From Zobellia uliginosa (GTDB taxonomy: Bacteria; Bacteroidota; Bacteroidia; Flavobacteriales; Flavobacteriaceae): a stretch of DNA of 64,000 nucleotides. Below the pieces are notes generated by a model that worked only from the letters and a program-made list of their open reading frames with translations, was not told where the DNA came from and searched no databases. Every line of letters starts with the position of its first letter. Positions within the stretch are counted from its first letter, which is position 1. Shown in pieces: positions 45,568 to 54,740 of the stretch. Both the position numbers and the translations under genes were made by a program. The DNA lies in the NCBI RefSeq assembly GCF_018860745.1, contig NZ_JAHKPY010000001.1, forward strand, positions 88,747-152,746, in the 5' to 3' direction.

Positions 45568-47184
45568 ATGAAATCTAACTTACTCAAAGCCTTATTTATT
45601 AGCTGCATTTTTGTAGCTCTATGTTCTTGCGAGCCCGAAAAAAAGAAACGTGTTTTAAATCTACCACAAACCGATTTGGCTATGGAAAATATGATTCCCA
45701 TGCCTATGAAGGTCATCCCTACCAACTCAGGTTTTGCACTGGACAAATTTACGGCCATCTATACTTCTGAAAATGCCGATGGTTTTCCTGAAGTCGGCCA
45801 ATTTCTATCAGAGAAAATTCACGCGAAAACATCATTGGATATTCCGGTGAATATTGAAGAGGTTTCAAATCGGGAAGGCATTATTTACATCAATCAATCT
45901 GACAGCTTAGAATTGAACGCTCCTGAAGCCTATCAACTTTACATTACCAAAGACACGATAATACTGAATTCCAATACAGCAGCAGGTGCTTTTAGAGGTG
46001 TGCAGACCATACGCCAGATTATTCCAGAAACACCCTTAGATACCATTGCCGAGTACAACGTCTGGAATATTCCTACCGGGAAAATTATAGATAATCCTAT
46101 TTTTGAATACCGGGGAAGCATGTTAGATGTAGCACGGCATTTTTTTAGTGTAGAGGATGTGAAAAAATACATAGACCTTTTGGCCTACTATAAATATAAC
46201 GTACTCCATTTACACCTCTCCGATGACCAAGGGTGGCGTATAGAAATAAAATCTTGGCCAAAACTTACTGAAGTTGGTGGTAGCACCGAAGTTGGAGGTA
46301 AATCCGGTGGTTTTTACACCCAGGATGAATATACGGATATTGTGAACTACGCTGCTGAGCGTCATATTACCATTGTACCGGAAATTGATATGCCTGGACA
46401 CACCAATGCAGCTTCCGTTTCATATCCTTTTTTAAATGGAAATGGCAAAAAACTAAAATTATACACTGGCATGAGAGTTGGTTTTAGCACTTTTGACACC
46501 AGAAAAGATACCACCTACGCTTTTATTGATGATGTAGTTAGAGAAATATCTGCCATCACTCCCGGGCCCTATTTTCACATTGGTGGGGATGAAAGCCATG
46601 TAACCAAGAAAAAAGATTATATCTACTTTGTTGAGAAAGTTGAAAAAATAGTTCAAAAGTATGGTAAACGAATGATCGGTTGGGACGAGGTTGCTACCGC
46701 AGATATAGATTCTATTTCAATCTCTCAATTTTGGTCCAGTAAAGAAAATGCCGACTTAGCTCTAAAAAAGAATATGAAGATTATCATGTCTCCTGCTAAA
46801 AAAGCATATCTGGATATGGAATATGACAGTTTATCAAAACACGGTTTACATTGGGCAGCCTACATTCCTACCGATACAGCTTATAATTGGGCTCCGGAGA
46901 AGTATGAGGGAGTTCCAATAGAAAATATTTTAGGATTAGAGGCCCCTCTCTGGTCCGAAACTATTAGCAATATAGATGAGCTAGAATATTTGGCTTTTCC
47001 TCGCGCAATAGGTTATGCAGAGTTAAGTTGGTCCATTCCTGAAAATAGAGACTGGGAAAAATATAAAGTAAGATTAGCCAATCAGGCTCCGTTTCTGGAT
47101 CGAATGAATGTAAAGTATTATCCGTCTCCATTAATAGATTGGGAGAAAAGTAAATTTACCTACAAGACTATAGATAAAGATTGA
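45568..47184 (+). CDS. Beta-N-acetylhexosaminidase, glycoside hydrolase family 20, lipoprotein
   Basis: 538 residues. The lipoprotein signal ends at ALCSC (about Cys22). A GH20b domain (to about residue 165) is followed by the catalytic barrel. The catalytic Asp341-Glu342 pair is in FHIGGDESHVTK; HLSDDQGWRIEIKSWPKL and PEIDMPGHTNAA are strong family marks. It removes terminal GlcNAc or GalNAc from glycans or chitin oligomers, at the cell surface or in the periplasm. It ends the group with two esterases. Confidence 0.94.
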   Translation: MKSNLLKALFISCIFVALCSCEPEKKKRVLNLPQTDLAMENMIPMPMKVIPTNSGFALDKFTAIYTSENADGFPEVGQFLSEKIHAKTSLDIPVNIEEVSNREGIIYINQSDSLELNAPEAYQLYITKDTIILNSNTAAGAFRGVQTIRQIIPETPLDTIAEYNVWNIPTGKIIDNPIFEYRGSMLDVARHFFSVEDVKKYIDLLAYYKYNVLHLHLSDDQGWRIEIKSWPKLTEVGGSTEVGGKSGGFYTQDEYTDIVNYAAERHITIVPEIDMPGHTNAASVSYPFLNGNGKKLKLYTGMRVGFSTFDTRKDTTYAFIDDVVREISAITPGPYFHIGGDESHVTKKKDYIYFVEKVEKIVQKYGKRMIGWDEVATADIDSISISQFWSSKENADLALKKNMKIIMSPAKKAYLDMEYDSLSKHGLHWAAYIPTDTAYNWAPEKYEGVPIENILGLEAPLWSETISNIDELEYLAFPRAIGYAELSWSIPENRDWEKYKVRLANQAPFLDRMNVKYYPSPLIDWEKSKFTYKTIDKD

Positions 47185-47192
47185 TTTTTTAC

Positions 47193-47229
47193 TCGGGTTA
47201 CTTTTAAAAGTAACCCGAACGTATTTTTT
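47193..47229 (+). terminator. Terminator after GH20 gene
   Basis: Perfect palindrome tcgggttactttt / aaaagtaacccga followed a few bases later by a T-run, between convergent genes. Confidence 0.75.
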
Positions 47230-47615
47230 CAACATTTAAGATTCTCTTCTTCTAATTTCAAAAGAAGTGAATGCAAATTATCAAAATTAATAGGCTTCTC
47301 TAAATAATCAAAAATATCTTCAAAAGTAGAGGCTTTTAGTCTATCCTCTGGTCTTCCTGATGATGTGGTTATGATTATAGGCACTCCTGAACACAAACCT
47401 AAACGGTTCTTAGCTTCCAAAAATTCCCATCCATCCAAAATAGGCATATTTATATCCAACAAAATTAAGTCCGGACATTCATTGCTTTTTAAATAGTCTA
47501 TTCCCATTTGACCATTTGTTACTATAAAAATATCTTTAAAACCAAAATTGTTTAATTTGGTTTTAGAAATAAAATTAGTAACATCATCATCCTCAATAAT
47601 CAGTATTTTAATCAT
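47229..47615 (-). CDS. Single-domain response regulator (receiver only)
   Basis: 128 residues from the ATG at 47613-47615 (MIKILIIEDDD); a GTG two codons upstream is less likely. The receiver fold is complete: acidic pocket Asp9-11, phospho-acceptor Asp54 in LLDINMP, Thr/Ser in ITTSS and Lys in YLEKPIN. No output domain is fused, so it passes phosphate or acts by protein contact. It lies 20 bp after the PAS kinase and is surely its partner. Confidence 0.92.
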   Translation of the reverse strand: MIKILIIEDDDVTNFISKTKLNNFGFKDIFIVTNGQMGIDYLKSNECPDLILLDINMPILDGWEFLEAKNRLGLCSGVPIIITTSSGRPEDRLKASTFEDIFDYLEKPINFDNLHSLLLKLEEENLKC

Positions 47616-47635
47616 TATCACTGGTTTTAGTTATC

Positions 47636-48724
47636 CTAGAACCGAATGTTAAATTCAGTTCCTTTATTTACCTCACTTTTAACTTTGATTTCTCCACCTT
47701 TTTCTGTCACGATAGAGTGAATAATATAGAGCCCAATACCTAGACCTTCTACATGTGTATGCATTCTTTTGAACAACCCAAAAATTTTAAGGTCTGCGCT
47801 CTGGTCAAAACCCAAACCATTATCTCTGAAGGTTAGGTGTATTTTTCCATTAACCTCCTTGACCTTTATCTTGATTATAGGCTTACGATTGGGATGTCTA
47901 TATTTAAGAGCGTTAGAAAGAAGATTTTGTATAATACTTTCCAAATGCACAGGGCAGTATTTAATAGTTGGTGAACTTGAAAAGTCCTCCTCAATAATCG
48001 CCCTGCTCTTAATTATATCTTCAGAAAGAATAGCCTTTACCTTTGCTAGTACCTCTGCGAAAACTATAGTTTCTTGATCTTGACAAAGATTGGATTTTAA
48101 GGCAATTACATGATTTAATGCTCTAACTTTATCACACATTACTTTTGTAACCTGTTTCATTCTATCTACTATAAGGCTAGCCTCTTCAGGAATTGACCCA
48201 GTCTTCGCAAGCATTTCAAATAGACTTTTTAAGTTAGTAATTGGAGCCCTTAAATCATGCGCGGCCACATAGGAAAACTCCTCCAGGGACTTGTTTGATT
48301 TTTTGAGGTTATCGTTAACTTGTTTTAAAGAATCTTGCGTACTCTTTAGTTCATCTATTGATTGACCCACGCTTGAAACGTCTTGAGTAGATATCCCTAA
48401 ATAGTCACCAACTTTGAATGCTCTAACCATCCATCTATACTCTACATTATCTATTTCAAAAGAGAGTAGATCATACCCAACGGCAACCCCCGTATGAAAA
48501 ACCTCTTTATAAGACTCAAAACGTTCGGTACCAATTAAATGAGGGAATATATCAAGAAGATTTTTACCAATAAAATCCTCTCTGCATTTACCTAAGGCGG
48601 TAATTGCGGCAATATTTACATCCACGAAATCCATCTTCTCATTAAGAATAACAAAAGGAGAATAGGCATTTTCAAAAAAAGCGCTCTTTAATTCGTTACT
48701 AATTTCGGCTACATCGTTCTTCAT
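47636..48724 (-). CDS. PAS-domain sensor histidine kinase
   Basis: 362 residues, no membrane helix, so it is cytoplasmic. A PAS domain (about residues 15-115, FVILNEKMDFVDVNIAAITALG and FIGKNLLDIFP) is followed by a coiled coil, the HisKA box FSYVAAHDLRAPITNLK and a catalytic domain (NLLSNALKY, FRDNGLGF, GLGIGLYI). The PAS ligand is not evident. It pairs with the receiver downstream; a BLUF photoreceptor gene lies 434 bp upstream on the same strand. Confidence 0.93.
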   Translation of the reverse strand: MKNDVAEISNELKSAFFENAYSPFVILNEKMDFVDVNIAAITALGKCREDFIGKNLLDIFPHLIGTERFESYKEVFHTGVAVGYDLLSFEIDNVEYRWMVRAFKVGDYLGISTQDVSSVGQSIDELKSTQDSLKQVNDNLKKSNKSLEEFSYVAAHDLRAPITNLKSLFEMLAKTGSIPEEASLIVDRMKQVTKVMCDKVRALNHVIALKSNLCQDQETIVFAEVLAKVKAILSEDIIKSRAIIEEDFSSSPTIKYCPVHLESIIQNLLSNALKYRHPNRKPIIKIKVKEVNGKIHLTFRDNGLGFDQSADLKIFGLFKRMHTHVEGLGIGLYIIHSIVTEKGGEIKVKSEVNKGTEFNIRF

Positions 48725-49158
48725 ATGTCTTAGATTTTAAATAAAAAATAGATTATCTACACTCCTAATTTCCAGAATTTTATGGTATTATTAAGATGTG
48801 AGAAGGTGTATAGTAGTTAGCCGAAGACGAATGGCAATTTTCTATAGACGAAAAACATTCAGCATTTTACAAAAGTCAATGTTCTTCTTTTACTACTAAC
48901 ACTTTATACCAGCTAAACTTACAATAGGAATTAAGGTAATTGCCTCTGGCATGGAGTTGATTGCCCTCTAATTACATAAATGTGCTTGTCAAAAGATAAC
49001 TGTATGTAAAGAGAACATGTTTCAAGGATACAAACCCCTCAAATTAAAAAAATGGAAGAGTAGGAAGGTTTGTTAGAATGGGAGGAAGGATTTTAAGAAT
49101 AGTATGTTTAATACAAATTAAAAATAATAGAAGCAACTGAGGATAATACCAAAATCAT
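48725..49158. other. Non-coding region between BLUF and PAS-kinase genes
   Basis: 434 bp without a credible gene, tRNA or strong hairpin. It should hold the promoter of the kinase-regulator pair, but no clear consensus was found. Confidence 0.5.
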
Positions 49159-49602
49159 TTAGGCACTTTTATCCGCATATTTCGTAGTTAACAATAATTT
49201 TGTTGCGTTCCAAAATTCAATTGATGTAGGATTGGGAGATAATGAGTTTTCTGGATTTTCAAAAAAGGTGGCCACTAATAATTTTAAATATTGAAGATCA
49301 CTATTTTCAGATTTAAGGTGTTCAAAAGCCATTCTCCAAGTAATAAACTCCCTGTTATGGATTCTACTTTGAGACAGTAATTTTACTTCTGAATGCCTAC
49401 TATCCTCTTCAATCTTTGCATAAAGTTCTTTGACGGTAATTTCATCGCCTTCAAGGTACTGTATGAATCTTTCATTAAAATAAAGTAAACATCCGGTAAT
49501 ATTCTGCTGAGCATTGGAATCTCGCGCTTTTACAAGCATTTCCTGAACTTTTTGTAGCCCAAAATCAGCATTTGCTTTAGAGGTATATACTAAACAAAAC
49601 AT
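49159..49602 (-). CDS. BLUF blue-light photoreceptor
   Basis: 147 residues, a short-type BLUF protein without an output domain. The flavin-site residues are all there: Tyr6 (LVYTSKA), Asn30 (SNAQQNITG), Gln48 (FIQYLEG), Trp89 and Met91 (FITWRMAF). LEG and the DSRHSEV helix are also typical. FAD-bound BLUF domains change their hydrogen bonding in blue light and signal by protein contact. With no fused effector, it must act on a partner; the same-strand PAS kinase is a candidate. Confidence 0.9.
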   Translation of the reverse strand: MFCLVYTSKANADFGLQKVQEMLVKARDSNAQQNITGCLLYFNERFIQYLEGDEITVKELYAKIEEDSRHSEVKLLSQSRIHNREFITWRMAFEHLKSENSDLQYLKLLVATFFENPENSLSPNPTSIEFWNATKLLLTTKYADKSA

Positions 49603-49784
49603 GTAATTTGGTATGTATTTGGTTGGCTTGTTACTAGCTAAGTTAATAATTAAATCACAAAGTGTTATATGGAAAATAGATTAATCGATTAGCTTAAAGT
49701 TTTTTCTTTTAATCAAGAAAGATTAATCTTACTTAATTCATTTTTTTAGTACATGAACACCAATCAATAAATACTTATGTGTAG

Positions 49785-49812
49785 CAAAAAAACCCTCATT
49801 AAGAGGGCTTTA
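49785..49812 (-). terminator. Terminator after DUF5606 gene
   Basis: Stem gccctc-type: ccctc / gaggg with loop attaa, and a run of seven T on the minus strand, 31 bp beyond the stop. Confidence 0.78.
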
Positions 49813-49842
49813 TAATAATTTTTAAGGTAAAAAAGATTTAAT

Positions 49843-50262
49843 TTATTCCTCTTCATCCATAGCAGATTTATCCGCGGAAAAATCCGTTATATTATTCTCG
49901 TGAAGTATATTATACCACTGTATTACCTTTTTAATATCACTAGCGTACACTCGATCTTCATCATAGTTAGGTAGAATTTCAAAGAAATATTCTTCCAACT
50001 TAATTTTTTCCGCTTTATGGGCTACGGAAGTTTTTCCTCCTTTTTCTTTTACTTGTATTTTTAAAAATACGTCTCTTAGGGGTAATTCTTCATCTAAGGT
50101 ATAAATTGCAATTTCAGAAAGAATACTAACATTACTTCGCATACCTACGGTAATACGTTTTTGATCAATTAGCGATTCTGCAACAAACCCGGTACGGGTC
50201 TGCGTAACCAATTTGTATAGGCCTGGTTTTCCCCCAATGGATAAGATCTTATCTAAACTCAT
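49843..50262 (-). CDS. DUF5606 protein
   Basis: 139 residues, soluble. The family start MSLDKILSIGGKPGLYKL and the ISEIAIYTLDEELPL-like segment (ILSEIAIYTLDEELPLRDVF) are conserved in Bacteroidota. An SH3-like beta fold is probable at the N-terminus. The protein almost always accompanies def and ruvX in this phylum, as here (60 bp after def), so a role in translation or nascent chains is conceivable but unproven. Confidence 0.88.
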   Translation of the reverse strand: MSLDKILSIGGKPGLYKLVTQTRTGFVAESLIDQKRITVGMRSNVSILSEIAIYTLDEELPLRDVFLKIQVKEKGGKTSVAHKAEKIKLEEYFFEILPNYDEDRVYASDIKKVIQWYNILHENNITDFSADKSAMDEEE

Positions 50263-50322
50263 ATAAAAATTTACATTTTAGGAGCGCAAATATTGCACTT
50301 TTCAACGGATTACAATAAAACT

Positions 50323-50913
50323 TTAACGTCCTTTTTTCTGCTTAGGAAAACGCATACGGTAATCTGCTCTTATATTTCCTTTTGAAATATTAGTTAATCT
50401 ACCTTTTAATAAACGCTTCTTTAAAGATGAAAGTTTGTCCGTAAACAAAATACCCTCAATATGGTCGTATTCATGTTGAATTACACGGGCCAATAAACCA
50501 TCATAGGTTTCCGTTTGCTTTTTGAAATCCTCATCTACGTAAGTTATGGTAACCGTATCCTTTCTGCTAACATCTTCGTGAATATCTGGTATACTCAAAC
50601 AACCTTCGCTAAAAGCCCATTCTTTGCCAGTTTCCTCTTCAATGTAAGCATTGATGAATACTTTTTTGAAACCATCCAATTTCTTCTTCTCCTCTTCTGT
50701 AAGGTCTTCATCTTTGGAAAAGGGAGTTGTATCCACCAAAAACAATCTTACCGGCAATCCTATTTGAGGTGCTGCTAAACCAACTCCATTTGCATTATAC
50801 ATGGTTTCCCACATATTATCGATCAACTCTTCTAATTTAGGGTAATCCTTGGGCACATCATTACCCTTTTTTCTTAATACGGGGTCGCCATAAGCGATAA
50901 TTGGTAATATCAT
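50323..50913 (-). CDS. def: Peptide deformylase
   Basis: 196 residues. The three motifs are GVGLAAPQIG, EGCLSIP and QHEYDHIEG, supplying Gln, the Cys metal ligand, and two His ligands plus the catalytic Glu. The enzyme removes the formyl group from nascent proteins. The gene follows ruvX directly with no intergenic base, so they form one transcription unit with DUF5606. Confidence 0.96.
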   Translation of the reverse strand: MILPIIAYGDPVLRKKGNDVPKDYPKLEELIDNMWETMYNANGVGLAAPQIGLPVRLFLVDTTPFSKDEDLTEEEKKKLDGFKKVFINAYIEEETGKEWAFSEGCLSIPDIHEDVSRKDTVTITYVDEDFKKQTETYDGLLARVIQHEYDHIEGILFTDKLSSLKKRLLKGRLTNISKGNIRADYRMRFPKQKKGR

Positions 50914-51324
50914 CTAAATTTTATTTAAATAGGCTTGTAGAATAATAGTAGCACTTATCTCATCTACTAGAGCTTTATCTCTTCTTTGTTTCTTTTTTAA
51001 ACCACTATCTATCATGGTCTGAAAAGCCATTTTTGAGGTAAAGCGTTCATCTTGACGCTCTACAGGTATATGTGGAAAAACTTTCTTTAAACGATTTAAA
51101 AATGGAGCTATTAACGCTTCAGACTCACTAGGTGTATTATCCATTTGACGTGGTTCACCTACTATAAATTTTTGGACATTCTCCTTTTCAACATAGTCTT
51201 TTAAAAAATCTATCAGTTCAAAGGTACGAACAGTAGTTAAACCTGAAGCTATCAATTGCAATTCATCGGTAACGGCAATTCCTGTTCGTTTCTTTCCATA
51301 ATCCAAAGCCAACAACCTTCCCAA
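50914..51324 (-). CDS. ruvX: Holliday junction resolvase-like RuvX/YqgF
   Basis: 136 residues. The RNase H-like core starts with LALDYGKKRTGIAVTD (Asp near residue 8), followed by VGEPRQMDNTPSE, DERFTS and the final acidic VDEISATIIL. The family is required for pre-16S rRNA processing and was first proposed as a junction resolvase. It is first in the ruvX-def-DUF5606 operon and divergent from dapD, with about 190 bp between. Confidence 0.94.
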   Translation of the reverse strand: MGRLLALDYGKKRTGIAVTDELQLIASGLTTVRTFELIDFLKDYVEKENVQKFIVGEPRQMDNTPSESEALIAPFLNRLKKVFPHIPVERQDERFTSKMAFQTMIDSGLKKKQRRDKALVDEISATIILQAYLNKI

Positions 51325-51404
51325 TCCTTTATTTATTTTTTTGCAAAAATAACCTATAAATTGTTATAACCGTAAAATTGAAACCCCAAATCATATTTGA
51401 CTCC

Positions 51405-51412
51405 TATATTTG
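51405..51412 (+). promoter_or_regulatory. Possible -7 box of dapD promoter
   Basis: TATATTTG fits TAnnTTTG. The nearest upstream TTG (51378-51380) is 24 bp away, a little far. The box is about 100 bp before the dapD ATG, leaving a leader that contains a short 18-codon frame at 51434-51490. Confidence 0.35.
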
Positions 51413-51511
51413 TAGCGCTGTACCAAGTAACATATGAAAGGTATCATAAAGGAAACAAATAACCCAAGGCGCAGAGAACGCGCTATATAACATTCTAATA
51501 GTAGATTAAAG

Positions 51512-52327
51512 ATGACGGAATTAAGAAAAACAATAGAAAATGCATGGGACAACAGGGAGCTTTTGAAAGAAGCTGCAACCCAAGAAGCCATAAGAGAAGT
51601 TGTAAATTTATTAGACCTAGGTAAATTACGTTGTGCGGAACCAACCGCAGATGGTTGGCAAATTAACGAATGGGTAAAAAAGGGTGTTGTACTTTATTTT
51701 CCAATTCAAAAAATGGAAACCCTAGAAGCTGGCATTTTTGAATACCATGATAAAATTCCGCTAAAAAGTGGTTATAAAGAAAAAGGTATACGCGTAGTAC
51801 CAAACGCCGTTGCGCGTCACGGTGCCTATATCTCTGCTGGTACTATTTTAATGCCTAGCTACGTAAATATAGGTGCTTACGTAGATGAAGGAACCATGGT
51901 TGATACCTGGGCCACTGTAGGAAGTTGTGCACAAATAGGTAAAAATGTTCACTTAAGCGGTGGTGTTGGTATTGGTGGTGTTCTTGAACCATTGCAAGCC
52001 GCTCCGGTCATTATTGAAGATAATGCCTTTATTGGTTCTAGGTGTATTGTTGTTGAAGGTGTGCGTGTTGAAAAAGAAGCCGTATTAGGCGCTAACGTTG
52101 TACTTACCGCATCTACAAAGATAATTGATATTACCGGAGATGAGCCAATTGAAATTAAAGGTAGGGTTCCTGCACGTTCAGTTGTTATACCAGGGAGTTA
52201 TACTAAGAAGTTTCCTGCCGGTGAGTTTCAAGTACCATGTGCTTTGATTATCGGAACAAGAAAAGAAAGTACAAACAAAAAGACCTCGTTGAACGATGCT
52301 TTACGGGAATATGATGTAGCTGTTTAA
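51512..52327 (+). CDS. dapD: Tetrahydrodipicolinate N-succinyltransferase
   Basis: 271 residues. An N-terminal helical domain is followed by a left-handed beta-helix of hexapeptide repeats (RHGAYISAGTILMPSYVNIGAYVDEG by parts, VHLSGGVGIGG, AFIGSRCIVVEGV). It adds a succinyl group in the lysine and meso-diaminopimelate pathway, supplying peptidoglycan. The gene is monocistronic with a terminator directly after it. Confidence 0.96.
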   Translation: MTELRKTIENAWDNRELLKEAATQEAIREVVNLLDLGKLRCAEPTADGWQINEWVKKGVVLYFPIQKMETLEAGIFEYHDKIPLKSGYKEKGIRVVPNAVARHGAYISAGTILMPSYVNIGAYVDEGTMVDTWATVGSCAQIGKNVHLSGGVGIGGVLEPLQAAPVIIEDNAFIGSRCIVVEGVRVEKEAVLGANVVLTASTKIIDITGDEPIEIKGRVPARSVVIPGSYTKKFPAGEFQVPCALIIGTRKESTNKKTSLNDALREYDVAV

Positions 52328-52347
52328 AAAGCTATTTCCAGAATCCT

Positions 52348-52388
52348 GTCCATAGTCGTTTTAAACGAACGATTATGGACATTTTTTT
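52348..52388 (+). terminator. Terminator after dapD
   Basis: Stem gtccatagtcgtt / aacgattatggac with one wobble pair and a run of eight T, 20 bp beyond the stop. Confidence 0.88.
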
Positions 52389-52536
52389 TATAAAATTTTA
52401 CCATTTGTACGCAACCTTTTCTAATTCTTTAGTCTAGTTCATAGAAGACCTGTAAGAAAAGTACTCAACAAAACAATTTATAGCTATTTTATTAGTTATA
52501 GTCTAGCGAGTTAAAACGAACACAATAAAATTTTAT

Positions 52537-53376
52537 TTGATTTTGAGTAATTCTGGAGATAAGCTTACAGCATTGATCATCACCTTTAATGAAATGGAGC
52601 ACATAAAAAAGTGTATTTTTTCTGTTTCTTTCGCGGATGAAATAATCGTTGTAGATTCCTACAGCACGGATGGCACATTCGAGTATCTTGAGACTTTACC
52701 CAATGTTAGGGTAATTCAGCGCCCTTTTAAAAACTTCACAGATCAGAAATCATTTACGCTTGATAAAGCCTCTAATGATTGGGTTTTATTTGTAGATGCA
52801 GATGAAATAGTTCCTAGTTCTTTGCGAAAAGAAATTAGCCAAACCATTAAAGACCCCAACGCACTAAATGCGTATTGGTTTTACAGAAAGTTTATGTTCA
52901 AGAACAGTAAACTAAACTATAGTGGTTGGCAAACCGATAAAAATATAAGATTATTTAAAAAAAGTAAGTGTCAATTTGCTCAAAACAAATTGGTTCACGA
53001 AACCCTGCAGGTCAATGGTAAGACAGGTGTTCTTAAAGAGAAATTGACTCACTACTGTTATAAAGGTTATAGTGATTACAAAGCTAAAATGGTACACTAC
53101 GGAAAACTAAAGGCCAAAGAATTATATGCCAATAACCGCTCCAGTAATCTATTTAAACTAATTGGCAAGCCTTCATGGAAATTTGCTTACAATTATATTA
53201 TAAGGTTAGGGTTTATAGATTTGAGAAAAGGTTTTACCGTATGCTATTTAAATGCTTTAAGTGTTTATGTTAGATATGATGAGTTGTCTAAACTCAAGCA
53301 AGTAGGTGAAGTACCGCAAATAGCACCTAAAAAAGAAGAATACAAACTTAAGAATGTTGAGATGATGGCCAGCTAA
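52537..53376 (+). CDS. WaaE/KdtX-like GT2 glycosyltransferase, copy A
   Basis: 279 residues from TTG at 52537; another TTG at 52543 is equally possible. GT2 motifs: ALIITFNEMEHIKKC, DEIIVVDSYSTDGT and the metal-binding WVLFVDADE. FSGWQTDKN-like SGWQTDKNIRLFKK matches the family of LPS-core beta-glucosyltransferases such as WaaE. It is paralogous to the gene at 56926 (shared DEIIVVDS-STDGT, FKN-TDQK, SGWQTDKN). There is no membrane helix, so it acts at the cytoplasmic face. Confidence 0.87.
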   Translation: MILSNSGDKLTALIITFNEMEHIKKCIFSVSFADEIIVVDSYSTDGTFEYLETLPNVRVIQRPFKNFTDQKSFTLDKASNDWVLFVDADEIVPSSLRKEISQTIKDPNALNAYWFYRKFMFKNSKLNYSGWQTDKNIRLFKKSKCQFAQNKLVHETLQVNGKTGVLKEKLTHYCYKGYSDYKAKMVHYGKLKAKELYANNRSSNLFKLIGKPSWKFAYNYIIRLGFIDLRKGFTVCYLNALSVYVRYDELSKLKQVGEVPQIAPKKEEYKLKNVEMMAS

Positions 53377-53607
53377 TGCTAATCTATTATACTTAACCGA
53401 AAACATCATATTTAGGGGCAAAGCGAAAAGTTCATCCCTCTATCTTGGAGTTTAATGGTATTATCTCTCTTTATATCTCCGCAAATTAAAGTTTTAGTTC
53501 TTGCATATTGTTTTCAGATTAAAGTTCTATTCTAAAAATTAAACCTAGTTCCATCACATTTACCCAAACATTAAGCATCTTTGCACTGGGCTTAAACTAC
53601 CAATGCA

Positions 53608-54660
53608 ATGAAAACCGCTGTTATTGAAATTAGCACTAGCCATGAGGAGTGCCTATATTCTCAGGCCTTATTTATGGAAAATACTGAAATTGAACTTGAT
53701 GTATTTATTCATCCAAAGTTAAATGCTCAAATACTGCCTTATAAAGAGTTATTCAATACTATCTTTTTTGTTAAAGAGAGGAAAGGCTTGTTTAAAAATA
53801 TAAGAGGTTCCATTCAACTTTTAAAAAGTTTAAAAGCTTATGACCTTTTAATTTTTAACACTGCAAGTTCTAGCAAAGTAATTAGAAATACCGTATTTTT
53901 TCTAAATCTCTATCCTAAAATTAAATGTATTGGCTTGTTGCACAATACGAAAAAACTAAACAAAAGTTTTACGCAAAAAATAATTTCAACTAAAATCAAG
54001 AAATACTTTGTGCTTGCGGACCACTTGATTCAATCTTATCCTAAAAACATAAAACTTAACAGTTTCTATCCAATTTTTTTTCCTGTAAGTAACATTGTTA
54101 TACGTAAGGATAAAAATGATATTTGGATAGTAATTCCTGGTAGGATAGATTTATCTCGGAGAAATTATTCCATATTGTTAAACGCTTTGGAAAAAGCTGA
54201 AAATCTCTTGAATATTAAATTTATTTTTCTTGGAAAACTTTTAAACATAACTGAAGAAGGAAGTGCACTATTATCACAATTCAAAAGCTCCAAGTTTTCA
54301 TCGCAGATTGTAACCTTTGACCGATTCATTGAAAATGAAGAATATCATGCATATCTATCGAAAGCAGATATGGTTATGCCATTACTAAAGCATGACAACT
54401 CCTATTTAACAAATAAGATATCAGGTAGTTTTAATTTGGCATATGCCCATAAAAAACCTTTGCTATCTCAAGATTTCTTCAATGAAATTGATGATTTAGC
54501 TGGACAAACCGTATTTTACAACGAAGAAAACCTACATTCTATTCTTGAAAAAATTAATCAAAGGAAATTGAAATATCCTGCCTTTAAAAATTTGGATAAA
54601 TGGTCGTTTCAAAATCAAAAAACTTCGTACCTGAATTTTATTGACCTACCCCAACAATAG
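53608..54660 (+). CDS. GT-B-like glycosyltransferase, divergent
   Basis: 350 residues. The fold is suggested by an N-terminal half with KTAVIEIS and IGLLHNTKK, and a C-terminal half with WIVIPGRIDLSRRN, IKFIFLGKL and a KADMVMPLLKHDNSY stretch resembling the donor-binding end of GT4 enzymes. No classical E-x7-E motif is obvious. The gene is visibly richer in A and T than its neighbours. The role is probably surface-glycan synthesis by context; the activity is uncertain. Confidence 0.6.
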   Translation: MKTAVIEISTSHEECLYSQALFMENTEIELDVFIHPKLNAQILPYKELFNTIFFVKERKGLFKNIRGSIQLLKSLKAYDLLIFNTASSSKVIRNTVFFLNLYPKIKCIGLLHNTKKLNKSFTQKIISTKIKKYFVLADHLIQSYPKNIKLNSFYPIFFPVSNIVIRKDKNDIWIVIPGRIDLSRRNYSILLNALEKAENLLNIKFIFLGKLLNITEEGSALLSQFKSSKFSSQIVTFDRFIENEEYHAYLSKADMVMPLLKHDNSYLTNKISGSFNLAYAHKKPLLSQDFFNEIDDLAGQTVFYNEENLHSILEKINQRKLKYPAFKNLDKWSFQNQKTSYLNFIDLPQQ

Positions 54661-54740
54661 ATTATCTTATAATTCTTGATTTATCTGCTCTTTCGGTATA
54701 TAATGTTTAGATTTACAATTATTGCTTTTTTTTGAGACAC

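Noticed and set aside
51434..51490. 18-codon frame in the dapD leader as a possible leader peptide
   Set aside because: It has only one Lys-containing stretch of no special pattern, no paired attenuator hairpins and no terminator, so an attenuation system is not supported.
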